Source: Ceratodon purpureus
Lineage: Eukaryota > Streptophyta > Bryopsida > Pseudoditrichales > Ditrichaceae
Direction of reading: 5' to 3'
Assembly (NCBI GenBank): GCA_014871385.1
Contig: CM026428.1
Span: forward strand, 15,982,162 to 16,046,161
Length of the DNA: 64,000 bases
This document shows, piece after piece, positions 50,851 through 59,690 of this stretch (position 1 is the stretch's first letter; each line of letters begins with the position of its first letter). A program made the position numbers and the translations under genes. The notes below the pieces were generated by a model. That model searched no databases and was not told the DNA's origin. It saw only the letters and a program-made list of their open reading frames with translations.

Positions 50851-51662
50851 GGCCGTCCGAGTAACAGGGGAAACGGATTTCCTTCCTCCACCCGGATAAC
50901 CAAATAGTTGAGCGGGTAAGTGAGTCCGGAAATCTTTGTCGGTACTGCCGACAGTTTTCCCACTGGTACAACTCGAGACTGGTCTGCCATCCGTAGAGTC
51001 TGATTGGTAGGCTCAAAGACAGTGTACCCTAAATCATTGGCCGTACTCTCCAGTAGTAGATTTACTCCGGATCCTCCATCTACCGGTACCTTCTGGATAA
51101 GGCATCCGTCGATCTCCACAGCTATTTCCGGAGCCCCGAAATCCTCCATCTCGGCGAAATTAACTGCGACGGAAGGCAGCTTAATCTTCCGTTTACGGGT
51201 CCGGATTAAACCGGACTTAACCTGCTTCTGATAATTAGGATTATCATGTAACAGTTGTCCTATGGTGACATTGGCCGGCTGGGCCTGAATATCCTGGAGG
51301 ATGTCGTACCTGTCGGCTTTCGCCCGGACCTCCGGTTGGATAATTTCCGGAATCTCGCTGAATGTCACCTTCCGGCCCTCCTGTACTTGAGGTAACCCAG
51401 CAATTACCTCCGGTCCAATATCCGGCATAGTTGGTAGGGTCTTGACCCCTTTTTCAACCGGGACCGTCTCCGGGGGCACCTCCTTCTCTGATTCCCCGGA
51501 AGTTTCTGAAGATTCCGGTCGGCTACTCTCTTTCCTCTGTGACCTGGTCCGAACACCAGATGTCCTCTTCTTCTTTTCTGAATCCTGTCTCCGGGTGGAA
51601 CTACGCGAACTGACCTGATGGATACCCACGCCGGTCTCTCCTCGTGGTTCCACCGGTAACCG
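50544..51662 (-). CDS. pro: Gypsy protease region, in frame with gag after one UGA
   Basis: The frame continues directly from gag through TGA CGG. No ATG stands at its start, so it is most simply made as a readthrough extension of Gag. A basic/Ser-rich linker (about 100 residues) is followed by a retroviral-type aspartic protease with VPVDGGSGVNLLLES as the active-site loop, where most families have D-T/S-G. A conserved end reads PFPLLLGRPWLYLAG. Homology stops near VNWAKKAF; the remaining about 85 codons of this frame overlap the start of pol in another frame and are probably not the main product. Confidence 0.85.
   Translation of the reverse strand, partial: RLPVEPRGETGVGIHQVSSRSSTRRQDSEKKKRTSGVRTRSQRKESSRPESSETSGESEKEVPPETVPVEKGVKTLPTMPDIGPEVIAGLPQVQEGRKVTFSEIPEIIQPEVRAKADRYDILQDIQAQPANVTIGQLLHDNPNYQKQVKSGLIRTRKRKIKLPSVAVNFAEMEDFGAPEIAVEIDGCLIQKVPVDGGSGVNLLLESTANDLGYTVFEPTNQTLRMADQSRVVPVGKLSAVPTKISGLTYPLNYLVIRVEEGNPFPLLLGRPWLYLAGVKVNWAKKAFTSGIRLFCYRGNRSSIWGKQVRRMVTLPIGQVQKTRIPCSHIMYKNSGRYQKKIWDSVTRYLNRSRMEPKYRTDHRKAGRTMTGP
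50801..50808 (-). promoter_or_regulatory. Candidate -1 frameshift site between protease and pol
   Basis: Protein homology switches frame where the minus strand reads GGCTTTTA: protease frame AAG GCT TTT ACT, pol frame GGC TTT TAC TTC. The A-site UUU can re-pair perfectly after a -1 slip; the P-site cannot. It is thus not a canonical X-XXY-YYZ site, and a simple 1-nt indel is the alternative. Confidence 0.4.
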
Positions 51663-51665
51663 TCA
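51660..51665 (-). promoter_or_regulatory. UGA-CGG leaky stop candidate between gag and protease
   Basis: The minus strand reads AAT TGA CGG TTA at the gag end, with the downstream frame open for 372 further codons. UGA followed by CGG is an established readthrough context in several plant RNA viruses. Its use here is inferred. Confidence 0.65.
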
Positions 51666-53228
51666 ATTTGGCGGATTCTCTACCCCGTCTTTGTGACCGT
51701 AGTTGAGCCCGGTACGCTCCCGGGGAGGTTCTTCCACTTGCTTATAGATAGCCCTAGGTCTAACCGGTTGTTGGCATTGGGGTGACTTATGGCAGTACTG
51801 ACCACAGTTTTGACACGGAAGTTCCAACGGTGCGCCTTGACCTCCTCGGTGTGGACAATTGTTAGCATAATGACCGGCTTCTCCACAAATATAACAGCAT
51901 CCAAACTGCCGTTCCACCGAGACGGGTGGTCGTGCCGGCGGGGCCGGATGTCCACCGGATGGATAGCCCATTCCGGGTCGCGGTCTGATAACCGGCTGCA
52001 TCATCCGTCCACGGCCATAGGCCGGGTTTACCTGGTAAACCGGTAGCATCTCCACTTCCTCCTCTTCATAAGCAGGTTCCGCAAAGAATACTGACCCCTC
52101 TTCATCCACAAACTGCACTCTCTTGGGCGCTCCGTGTGGGCATTCCCGGTTGTAATGTCCCGGCTTTCCGCAGTTGGTGCACCACACATTGTTCTGGACG
52201 GTGGGCAGCGCTTTCCGTGCTTTCTTCTCTTCCGCCATCTGGACTTTGAGTTCTTCAATGCTGTTCACCAGATCTTTGATCATCCGTTTCTCCGATGGGT
52301 ATTCCTCCTTTACTCGGACTATCGTCCGTTCTTTGTCCTTCCGGTAGCCCTTGCTACCTGACGCCTTCCGTCGTGAGCGGTCCTCCTCACTGCTGCTGCT
52401 TCCGGTTTCCGAGCTATCTTCGGAGCTGGATCCACTGGATTCTGAACTAGAATCCCGGCTCCTCCGGACCTTTCGGAGACGTCTAGAGGTCTTCCCTGCC
52501 TTACGGTACTGTCGTATGGACTGCTTGGAGTTTTCATAGTTCTGGGCGGCCTCCATGGCCTCCGGTAAAGTCTGTGGCCGGGTCTGCCTTACTTGGAACC
52601 CCATCCGGTCGGGTAACCCAGCGACGTACCATTCTACCTGGATACTGTTTGCAATTCCGGGACTTAGTTTATGAATTAAACTCCTAACCCTCTGTCCGTA
52701 CCGGCGGACCGACTCTTCCGGCTCCATCCGGATTTTACTAAGTTTTCCCAATGTGCGGGCTTCTCCTCCTACCTCCCGGAAGGCCCTCCGGAAGGCATCG
52801 GATAGCAAACCCCAACTCCTTCGCACGTTGTCCGGTTCCTCTTGGTACCACTGGAGTGCCTCCTTCTTGAGTAATCCCTGGAACAACCGTAACTTGATTG
52901 CTTCGTCCTCTTGGTTGGCAGCAGCCGTGGCGTTGAACTCGCTTAGCCATTCGTCCACGTCCTCCCGGCCATCGCCCCTGAACTTCCGATACTTCAGCCG
53001 GGAGAACGTCCGGGCCATAGGAAGACCCGCTACCGGTCCTCCGGTCACCGGCCCGGGTGGTACTGTCCCACCCTGACCTCCGGATCCGGAAGTCCCGGCT
53101 ATCTCTTGATCTGTGTCTTCAATGAACTCTGCTCTAGTAGTGACGAATGGTCTGGCTTCCGTCTCCTGATCACCCTTCTTCTTTCTACTAGACCTCCGTA
53201 CTCCTTCCGGCTCAGAATTCGGATTCAT
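51663..53228 (-). CDS. gag: Gypsy Gag polyprotein
   Basis: ATG 53228 starts 95 nt inside the 5' LTR, just past the PBS. 521 codons. An Arg/Lys/Ser-rich N-terminus is followed by a Retrotrans_gag core at about residues 70-240 (KFRGDGREDVDEWLSEF, WYVAGLPDRM). A charged Ser/Arg/Lys linker follows, then three zinc knuckles: CTNCGKPGHYNREC, CYICGEAGHYANNC and CQNCGQYCHKSPQC. Gag forms the cytoplasmic particle and binds element RNA. It ends at TGA 51663-51665, after which the same frame stays open into protease. Its start codon is about 3.2 kb from the predicted transcript start, behind the LTR ORF, which raises the question of how it is reached by ribosomes. Confidence 0.93.
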   Translation of the reverse strand: MNPNSEPEGVRRSSRKKKGDQETEARPFVTTRAEFIEDTDQEIAGTSGSGGQGGTVPPGPVTGGPVAGLPMARTFSRLKYRKFRGDGREDVDEWLSEFNATAAANQEDEAIKLRLFQGLLKKEALQWYQEEPDNVRRSWGLLSDAFRRAFREVGGEARTLGKLSKIRMEPEESVRRYGQRVRSLIHKLSPGIANSIQVEWYVAGLPDRMGFQVRQTRPQTLPEAMEAAQNYENSKQSIRQYRKAGKTSRRLRKVRRSRDSSSESSGSSSEDSSETGSSSSEEDRSRRKASGSKGYRKDKERTIVRVKEEYPSEKRMIKDLVNSIEELKVQMAEEKKARKALPTVQNNVWCTNCGKPGHYNRECPHGAPKRVQFVDEEGSVFFAEPAYEEEEVEMLPVYQVNPAYGRGRMMQPVIRPRPGMGYPSGGHPAPPARPPVSVERQFGCCYICGEAGHYANNCPHRGGQGAPLELPCQNCGQYCHKSPQCQQPVRPRAIYKQVEEPPRERTGLNYGHKDGVENPPN

Positions 53229-53295
53229 GCGTTTTCTACACCCTGACTTGGGTTAGTGACAACCGTAGAAATCCGGAGAAAGAAAATCATATAGA

Positions 53296-53313
53296 TCCCC
53301 GGCAGCGGCACCA
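53296..53313 (-). other. Primer-binding site, tRNA-Asp type
   Basis: Nine nt inside the 5' LTR the minus strand reads TGGTGCCGCTGCCGGGGA. It starts with TGG, as required to pair with CCA, and closely resembles the tRNA-Asp-complementary PBS known from Athila/Tat elements (TGGCGCCGTTGCCGGGGA). It should prime minus-strand DNA synthesis. Confidence 0.85.
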
Positions 53314-54380
53314 AAAATCACATGTAGCACGACGTGGTATACGTATTCCTCCGGAAGGCACTTAATTCACACTAACTACCCTCCAAAGTAAACCACTCCG
53401 TGTTCGTTCCCACGAAGACCTATAGTTTTCTTTCTTTTAGACTTTAACGGAAATCACCACCAGTGTCCGACCGTACTCCGTCTTACAGACGGTTGGACGA
53501 ATCCGGTAGTTTTTGCCTCGTTCCTATTTTCCGGCTTTTTAGACTAGTGGCCGGTTCCCACTGATCCGTCTATCCTTTAAAGTGGCTGGATTTTCCACCG
53601 TCCCGTAACTTATAGTGGCTGGACACCCCACTGTTCCTATCTACCACCCGAGAAGTGGAGTAATAATCCTTCCGTACGGCTAGGGACCGGTCCGGATAAC
53701 TACTCAGTGCCGGTTACGGATACGGAAATCATACTACAATGACATCACCTTACGGCTGCGCAGTATTCTACTATACTATCTCCCTTCCGGATTGGTTCGC
53801 AGTAGGACATCCGGCTTTTATCCCATCTACAGGAAGCGACCGGTCCGTTTCCGGATCCCGGTGTACACACGGCTCTCCGTGTCCTTGAGACTACCAGCCC
53901 TGCTGCAATACGTCTCTCCTTCCCTACGGGCTCCTTCCGGGACTGGAAACCGTCAACACTCGACGCTTGACACCTCCCCAGTCTCTCCGGGCGCTCTCCT
54001 GACCTTCCTACTGTTCAACACTCCTCCAGAACACTACTGAAGACAATAGAACCACAAACCATACGGCAACGGACCCGTCAGCAGCCGGTTGACACAACAA
54101 ATCCAAAAGTATATTCTCAATTGCAACAACAAAACGGCGTACAAAAACAAGGCCCCGGCCTTGGAAAAACGTCTATCTTAAATACTAAAACCTATCGGTT
54201 CCTAAAGCGACCAAGTGGCCCACCGAGATCCAGAAATTCCGGATCTTGGATCCGGAAATCCCGGACCGGTGGCCGCCTTCTATTCCTAGTTACTGCTGCT
54301 ATCTATCCGGATTGGCAGCCGGGTGCACTGGAGCCCCATCGTTAGTCGCTGCCATTTTATCCGGTCCTTATCCTAAAACC

Positions 54381-56249
54381 CTACTCCTTGTGCTTATCGA
54401 GCCGGGGACTGTGCCGGGTTCCGTCCAACCGTTCCTTCTTCTGTACCCGCTTCAGTTTCTTCAACGGGGGGTCTTCTTCCGGAGCCGCAGATGCTGACGG
54501 CTCACTGGACTTCCGGGATCGTTCTGCTTGAGCTGCCGGAGATGGAGATCGTGCCGCCACCGGAACTGCGCTGAGATCCACCTGGAGCGTTTCCGGAGAT
54601 CCCTGTACCGGTATAAAATCTAACGGTGGTGGTCTCTGGTCCGGTTCCAAGGGAATGTTTCCGGGGTTAACAGCCTCGACTCCATCCAAGTTGGGTAAAG
54701 TGTGCAGACTGCTCAAGGTGTCCGGAATAGGATCCTCCAGCGGGTGTCCTATCTCCTGTTGGGCGGGCCGGATGGCCGACCGTATCGGAGAGGCTGGAGG
54801 TGGCACCGGTGCCGGTTCCCTGGTTGGGGACGGTGGTCTGGGATCCTCTTGATTTGCCGGTGGCCCTGATGAAGGACCGGCCTCTGCGTAACCGAGGATT
54901 TCCACCAGGTTCTTCATCATCGTCCATGTGTCCCTCATCACCTGTGTCCGGTCGTGCATGAACTTTATAATATTCTTCGTAGTCGGATCCGGTTGACGGG
55001 TCAGGAAAGCCTGGTAAACGGCGCACTGATTGGCCACATCTACCGGAAGAGCTAAAGTGGCCTTGATCTCAGCGACCGACCGGATGGCCTCGACTGCCCG
55101 GTCACGGGCGTCATTGAAATCCTTCCGGGCATCACGCACCTCCTCCTCGAGCTTCCGATTCGTCTCCCGGTACTTCGCCAGCCGGTCCATGTGCTTCTCC
55201 TGGAGACCGGCCAAGTCCCGGTGCTTGCGAAGAATGCTCAGGCAATCCTCCAACTGGTCCGAACCCGTAAGGATCATTACCTCCCTAGCCAACCGGCCCT
55301 CCGCCTTCCTAGTCGACTGTAAGAACCGGGCATATGTCGTTGCCTGCTCCGATAGGTTAACTAAGTCCTGGTACGGATCTCCGGTGTGCTCCGGTGGTCC
55401 GGTGGGCTGTTGGATCTCCGTGTTCAGGGTTCGCTTGGCCGGTGCGGGAGTCCGAGGTGATCCGGATGGCTGTCCCTTTTCCGGGCTAGGACGGGGTCTC
55501 TTAGCCGGCGTGGGGGAGACCTCAATAACATCATCCTCGTCGTCCTGGTCGGACACTTCTTCCGGCTCAGCGAACTGCTGATAGCTTAAGAGCATATCGT
55601 ACTCCCGGACCTCTTCAGCACTCAACAGTCCCTTAGTACGGTAGAGGTGAATGAGGAAAGACGGAAGGCAGGTGGCCTGCTTCTTGGTCTTCCGGAGATT
55701 GGCCACCTGTCGGTCGACTATCGTCTTCATCATGACCCCCCAGTCCACCGTGAATTCACCGATCATGGCTCCAATGAAAACGGACGCCCACTTGTTGGTG
55801 ATCCGTTTGGGCTTTTCCGGATGGAAAATAGGGTTCATAAACCCTACTACTCTCCGGGCCTCCGGATCCGCAATGTCATCCAGCCCCCATCCTTCTCTCG
55901 GGTCTCCGGTCCCCTTGAGATACTGATGTATGAAGTCCCGGGGCTCCGGCGTCGAGACCTCGCCGCCGGAGTTCTTGAAACCATACGTCTCCCTCCAGAG
56001 TTGTGCCGACCACTTATCCGGCTCTCCTCGGATGGTTCCTCGATTCTCAGGATTCTTGACGAGGATCTCCTGGGCCGGAAGGGCAAGCTTCCAACCCCAT
56101 GCCTTGTCCAGTAGGACCTCACAACCCATAGACTCTAAGGCGGTCCGGAGGAGCTCCTTCTCCTTCTCTCCGGCCGGTATCAACGGCATTACCCGTTGTA
56201 CCCTGAACGACTGTCCTTCCGCCGCCGGTTCCTTCCCTTTCCTACCCAT
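54381..56249 (-). CDS. LTR-encoded 622-aa protein (5' LTR copy)
   Basis: An intact ATG-to-stop frame lies wholly inside the LTR, about 205 nt after the TATA box, and would be the first ORF on the element transcript. Regions: globular N-domain at residues 30-225 (with WASVFIGAMIGEFTVDWG and CLPSFLIHLYRTKG); acidic patch DQDDEDD near 234-240; NLS-like AKRPRPSPEK at 249-258; coiled coil at about 295-400; a helical stretch to 455; a Pro-rich region; and a basic tail LKKLKRVQKKERL. The N-domain faintly resembles the 'putative plant transposon protein' region (Transposase_32) found with some Athila-like elements. That call is tentative. Function is unknown; nuclear signals plus a coiled coil suggest a nucleic-acid- or chromatin-associated oligomer. 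Confidence 0.8.
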   Translation of the reverse strand: MGRKGKEPAAEGQSFRVQRVMPLIPAGEKEKELLRTALESMGCEVLLDKAWGWKLALPAQEILVKNPENRGTIRGEPDKWSAQLWRETYGFKNSGGEVSTPEPRDFIHQYLKGTGDPREGWGLDDIADPEARRVVGFMNPIFHPEKPKRITNKWASVFIGAMIGEFTVDWGVMMKTIVDRQVANLRKTKKQATCLPSFLIHLYRTKGLLSAEEVREYDMLLSYQQFAEPEEVSDQDDEDDVIEVSPTPAKRPRPSPEKGQPSGSPRTPAPAKRTLNTEIQQPTGPPEHTGDPYQDLVNLSEQATTYARFLQSTRKAEGRLAREVMILTGSDQLEDCLSILRKHRDLAGLQEKHMDRLAKYRETNRKLEEEVRDARKDFNDARDRAVEAIRSVAEIKATLALPVDVANQCAVYQAFLTRQPDPTTKNIIKFMHDRTQVMRDTWTMMKNLVEILGYAEAGPSSGPPANQEDPRPPSPTREPAPVPPPASPIRSAIRPAQQEIGHPLEDPIPDTLSSLHTLPNLDGVEAVNPGNIPLEPDQRPPPLDFIPVQGSPETLQVDLSAVPVAARSPSPAAQAERSRKSSEPSASAAPEEDPPLKKLKRVQKKERLDGTRHSPRLDKHKE

Positions 56250-56453
56250 TCTGCTAAGTCCTCCTCTCCGTCACTCCGGTAACACCTGCACGCACGATCC
56301 TCACCACAATCTCTCGCCTAACGGAAACACTTCCGTCTCACCGTCTCTCTCTCCTACCGTCTAACCCTAACTGCGCCCACCGCCTTAGAGCGCAAGGACC
56401 CGTCGTGCCACAAAATGACAAAGAGAAAGGAAGAGCATGGCGGTCCTTCCTCC

Positions 56454-56460
56454 TTTTATA
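56454..56460 (-). promoter_or_regulatory. TATA box of the 5' LTR
   Basis: TATAAAA on the minus strand in a GC-rich context (GCAGGTATAAAAGGAGG). It predicts a start site near 56425 and a leader of about 175 nt before the LTR ORF. Confidence 0.8.
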
Positions 56461-56840
56461 CCTGCCCTCGCGCCCACCCGTTCGTAGCTCATCATGACGG
56501 ACGATCGTAGCCCCTCATCATTGGACGGTCGCGACCGGCGGCGTTTTAATGGTTGCAGCCATTATCCCCGTGTGCGTTGTACCTTTTGGTGGTTATCCTT
56601 AAGTCTGCCGGGTCAGGGCTCTGTCATATGGACTGTACCCGTCTCTCCTCCACCGCAGACGACCGGATCTCACCCGGCTGGCCTTCCGGTCACTTATTTA
56701 TTCAGCCGACCGGCTTAACTGGTTGTTTTACTTATAGGCTTAGTACTTCCGTATTTCTAACATAAAATTTTTAATTTTTTTATCATTTTCCTACCGGAAT
56801 TAGTATTCCGGTGTGTCAACCGTGGAAATCACTTTCCACA

Positions 56841-56987
56841 CACTCCAACGCCGTTTACTCCAATATTTGCAGCATTCTGGTTTGCTACTGCCACTGATCG
56901 CTTGTTCAGACTTTGAGTAGGAGTGTCAATCTCCATGCACTCCTCCTCTGGTCCAAAACAAGACAGAAAAGCAGCCGAATTCGCCAT
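56841..56987 (-). CDS. LINE ORF1, 5' part (start codon side of the split gene)
   Basis: The frame runs from ATG 56987 (MANSAAFLSCFG) to the gypsy insertion point. It rejoins the 3' part in frame when the gypsy element and one CACTC copy are discounted (147 nt + 1653 nt, about 599 aa in total). The Met at 56987 is the first ATG in this frame for about 2.4 kb. Confidence 0.7.
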
Positions 56988-59690
56988 CGGCAAGGGTGGA
57001 GAGCTTGCTGGCGATGTGGAAGGTTTCGGCTCTGCAGGCTTGGAGTTTTGCCGATGTGACACCGTTGAACAATTTCTATTTTCTATGTTGTGGAGCTTTG
57101 GCTGGTGGCGGATAGACGATGTGGTGAATAGGGCAGAGGCGCGCTGGTCCGTATGCTGGGGGCAGACGGTAGAGCTTCTGCAGATTCCTGGACACCGGCC
57201 GAGTAGCTTCCCTCGGCGCTGAAGGAGTGAGAGTGGCGTCTTCAGCAGGTTTGTACTCTCTTTGTCGCTTGGGTCTGTGCGGCTGCTGCTGATAAGAGGG
57301 AGTTGTTTCGTCCTGGCCCACTCCCACAAACAAACATGGACTACAACGACACGGAGACAAGGTAGGTGTGCGAAATGGCAACTTAAGCATTCATATAATG
57401 TAGTTCTGAAAATTAACCGTAGGAGAGTTTGGTTGTTTTTTAAAGATTTCACACGAGATGTTGGGTTAGGGTTTATTGAATGTATTCTATGTTGGAGAAA
57501 AACAGGGTGATTGGCTATGTAGGGTTCGTTGTTTAGTTTATGCGAAAATTTATTGAGAGGTAGACTTACTTGTGTTTTTGTTGGTGTCGATGCAGGGTCG
57601 AAAATGGAGAAGGTGACAGCTTCAATGCTAAATTGTGGGCGTGTTGAGCAGCACTCGCGACTATCGTGCTCCCGCTGTGGGCGACTCCAGAATGGAACAC
57701 TGCGATCAATGTCGCATGTCCCACGAGGTTCGGAGGTATCTGTCTTGGCAAACTTGTTCTCAGAATCTGCTTTCCAGAATGCCGCAGCCACCGCTGGTCC
57801 GAAGGCTTGGGACAGGTCGAAACAATTGCGGTTTGGTTTTTTATGGGGTTTGCTGCAATTTAATTGACGAAACGGAGAGAGAGGAAGGAGACTTACCTGA
57901 GATGATGCGTGCGCAGGGTTGAGGGTTTGAGGCACTACGACTGGCGTGTTGTGTCCATCCGCTTGTACAGCAGCACGCTCGGACTGATTTCCTTGGAGAT
58001 CTCGTCGTGCGAGACCACACTGCTGGGAGAGTCTCGGATGGGAAGAATGTTTCAGTTGCCCCTTCGGAAGGGTGCCTATCTTGATCTCCTTACGAATTGT
58101 GAAGTAGCAGCAGTGACGAAGTGGTAGAGTTGTGTATAGGTCGGTGAAGAGATAAGTTATGTTAACGAGCAGGGAGGGGTGTAGGCAGGCGAAGAAATTC
58201 GCTGTTGTTAGTTGAGAAGTAGAGGGGTGTTCCAACGTTTGTACTCTAAAGTAGCATCTGGTTATGTCCCTCAAGTCTGTTGTTAAGCTGCAATTCTTCG
58301 GTTTTGAACTCCATGTGCAAGGTGGCTGGTTGGACAGAGCATTGTCAGGAGAAGCGGACACTATTGGGAGCTTGGAGGTGGCCGGGTGGGCTCGGCACTG
58401 TCCGGCAGCACCAAACTTGCTGGGCTTCCGAGGTGCAGACGTCTTCAGCAGGGTCGTGTGACTCGCGCCTCCGTTGGTGGTGATGCGCAGCTCCGCTTCG
58501 GCAGAGTAGAATTTCGAGTTGGTGCGGGCTGAACCTGTGAGCGTACTGGTCGTGGAGTGGATGTGAGATCCGCAAGGTATGCCGCTTGTCCTTGGAAAAC
58601 TGGTACTGTCGGAGTGATGGTGGGAATGGAGGGGGCACTGTGCCCAGCCGTTGACAGCTTGTTCTTCCAAGCACCAGGTCTTGTGTGCACGAGTTGTCTT
58701 CGGTCTTGGTGAAATCTGCAGGTTAGTATTGCAATCTGACAAGCTACTATGACCTGATGTGCAATTTTTTATTTTGTTTTTGAACAATTGATTTCTATCT
58801 AGTTTGAGAGTCTGACTGTTCGTGTATTGAGGGAAAAGAAAATGGAAAACATGTGTGAAAGGGGAGTATTGAGTTGTACAACGTGTGTGTTGATTAGTGA
58901 AGTGAAGTTGTAGGAACGTACCTGAAGATGGCGGTGTGCCGCTGGTTGCAGAGGAACAGATTGTCGCTAGTGGTAGCCTCCCACCTGAGTGTGCAGAGCA
59001 CCGGAGAGAGTCCGAGAAGGCTACGAGCAGTGGTCTGCAGTCAGGTGTGTGTGAGCTACTCTGTCTGGATGCTGGTCGAAGTTGAGTTCGAGACCCGAAA
59101 ATATCGGATCTGAGGCCAGTTTTGAATCTGGGGCAGCAGCGGTGTCTTGACTTGGTGTGGAGCTCCGGCAATGATCTGGTGTCTACGGAGGGAGAGCTAT
59201 CAGTGGTGACTACAGACAGGGTGATGAGGGTAACGAGCAAGAGGAGTGTGTATGAGTAGCGGAGCGTGAGCTCCTGGTTGAGATATAGAATGGCGTCTAA
59301 AGTGAAGTTTCCGGATCTGGAGGCAGGAACAGAGTTGCGGCAACTGAGGTCCTTGGCTTCAAGCTTTCCCTCCGACTTGTGTTTCTGCAAATCTACGGTG
59401 TAACAGGACTGTGTGTGTGCTTTCAGAATGCCAACGGGAGCCCCAGCTCAACAGTCTACTCCTCCTGAGGCACCCACACAGCTCGTAAGACACCGCAAAT
59501 CCCAACACCACAGGTCGTGTATCCCTTGGAGGCCTCTCTCAGTGTGCACAGTCTAGCCGCTCAGTGTGTGCGGGGGATAACGGCAAGCCCAGCCTCATGC
59601 CGTCCACACACACATGAGCGGTGAGACTAACTCCCTGCTCTCCTCACCGGAATAGACGGAGCTACTCTCTGGACCTCATCGAACTGCATC
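56988..59690 (-). other. LINE 5' leader with an ATG-free, stop-free frame
   Basis: Upstream of ORF1 the same reading frame stays open back to 59390, about 800 codons, but contains no Met codon at all. The translation is Ser/Thr/Pro/His-rich and matches no domain I know. The likeliest reading is an untranslated leader whose composition avoids stops and AUGs. A non-AUG N-terminal extension of ORF1 is the alternative. Confidence 0.55.

Larger units (their letters stand above)
43941..56840 (-). mobile_element. Young full-length Ty3/gypsy LTR retrotransposon, 12.9 kb
   Basis: Two 3518-bp LTRs (43941-47458 and 53323-56840) flank 5.9 kb of gag-pro-pol on the minus strand. CACTC precedes the left end (43936-43940) and follows the right end (56841-56845), the 5-bp target duplication. 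The PBS-to-PPT layout is complete. Integrase follows RT-RNase H, the gypsy order. There is no chromodomain; with the tRNA-Asp-type PBS and very long LTRs this suggests the Athila/Tat side of plant gypsy elements, an inference. All expected enzymatic motifs are present, so it may be competent. Confidence 0.97.
53323..56840 (-). repeat. Gypsy 5' LTR
   Basis: On the minus strand it begins TGTGGAAAG and ends with CGTGCTACA. It contains the promoter TATA box, then a 622-codon ORF, then about 1.06 kb before the PBS. It is near-identical to the 3' LTR. Confidence 0.96.
33535..59690 (-). mobile_element. Long LINE (APE-type, RNase H-bearing), split by a gypsy insertion
   Basis: Coding order on the minus strand is a roughly 2.7-kb leader, ORF1, a minisatellite spacer, then ORF2 with endonuclease, RT, RNase H and zinc finger. 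The inserted gypsy element (43941-56840) interrupts ORF1. Without it the LINE would be about 13.2 kb. The coding strand is strongly A/C-rich from 33.6 to 42 kb. The 5' limit (about 59690) is set by a sharp fall in GC; the 3' limit (about 33535) by the end of ORF2 and the adjoining SINE-like tail. Neither a poly(A) tail nor a target duplication was found, so both ends are approximate. Confidence 0.8.

Noticed and set aside
56829-59390. An 853-codon minus-strand open frame as a stand-alone protein gene
   Set aside because: It starts at TTG, has no Met for about 800 codons, shows no domain and runs into the gypsy LTR. It is better read as LINE leader plus the start of ORF1.
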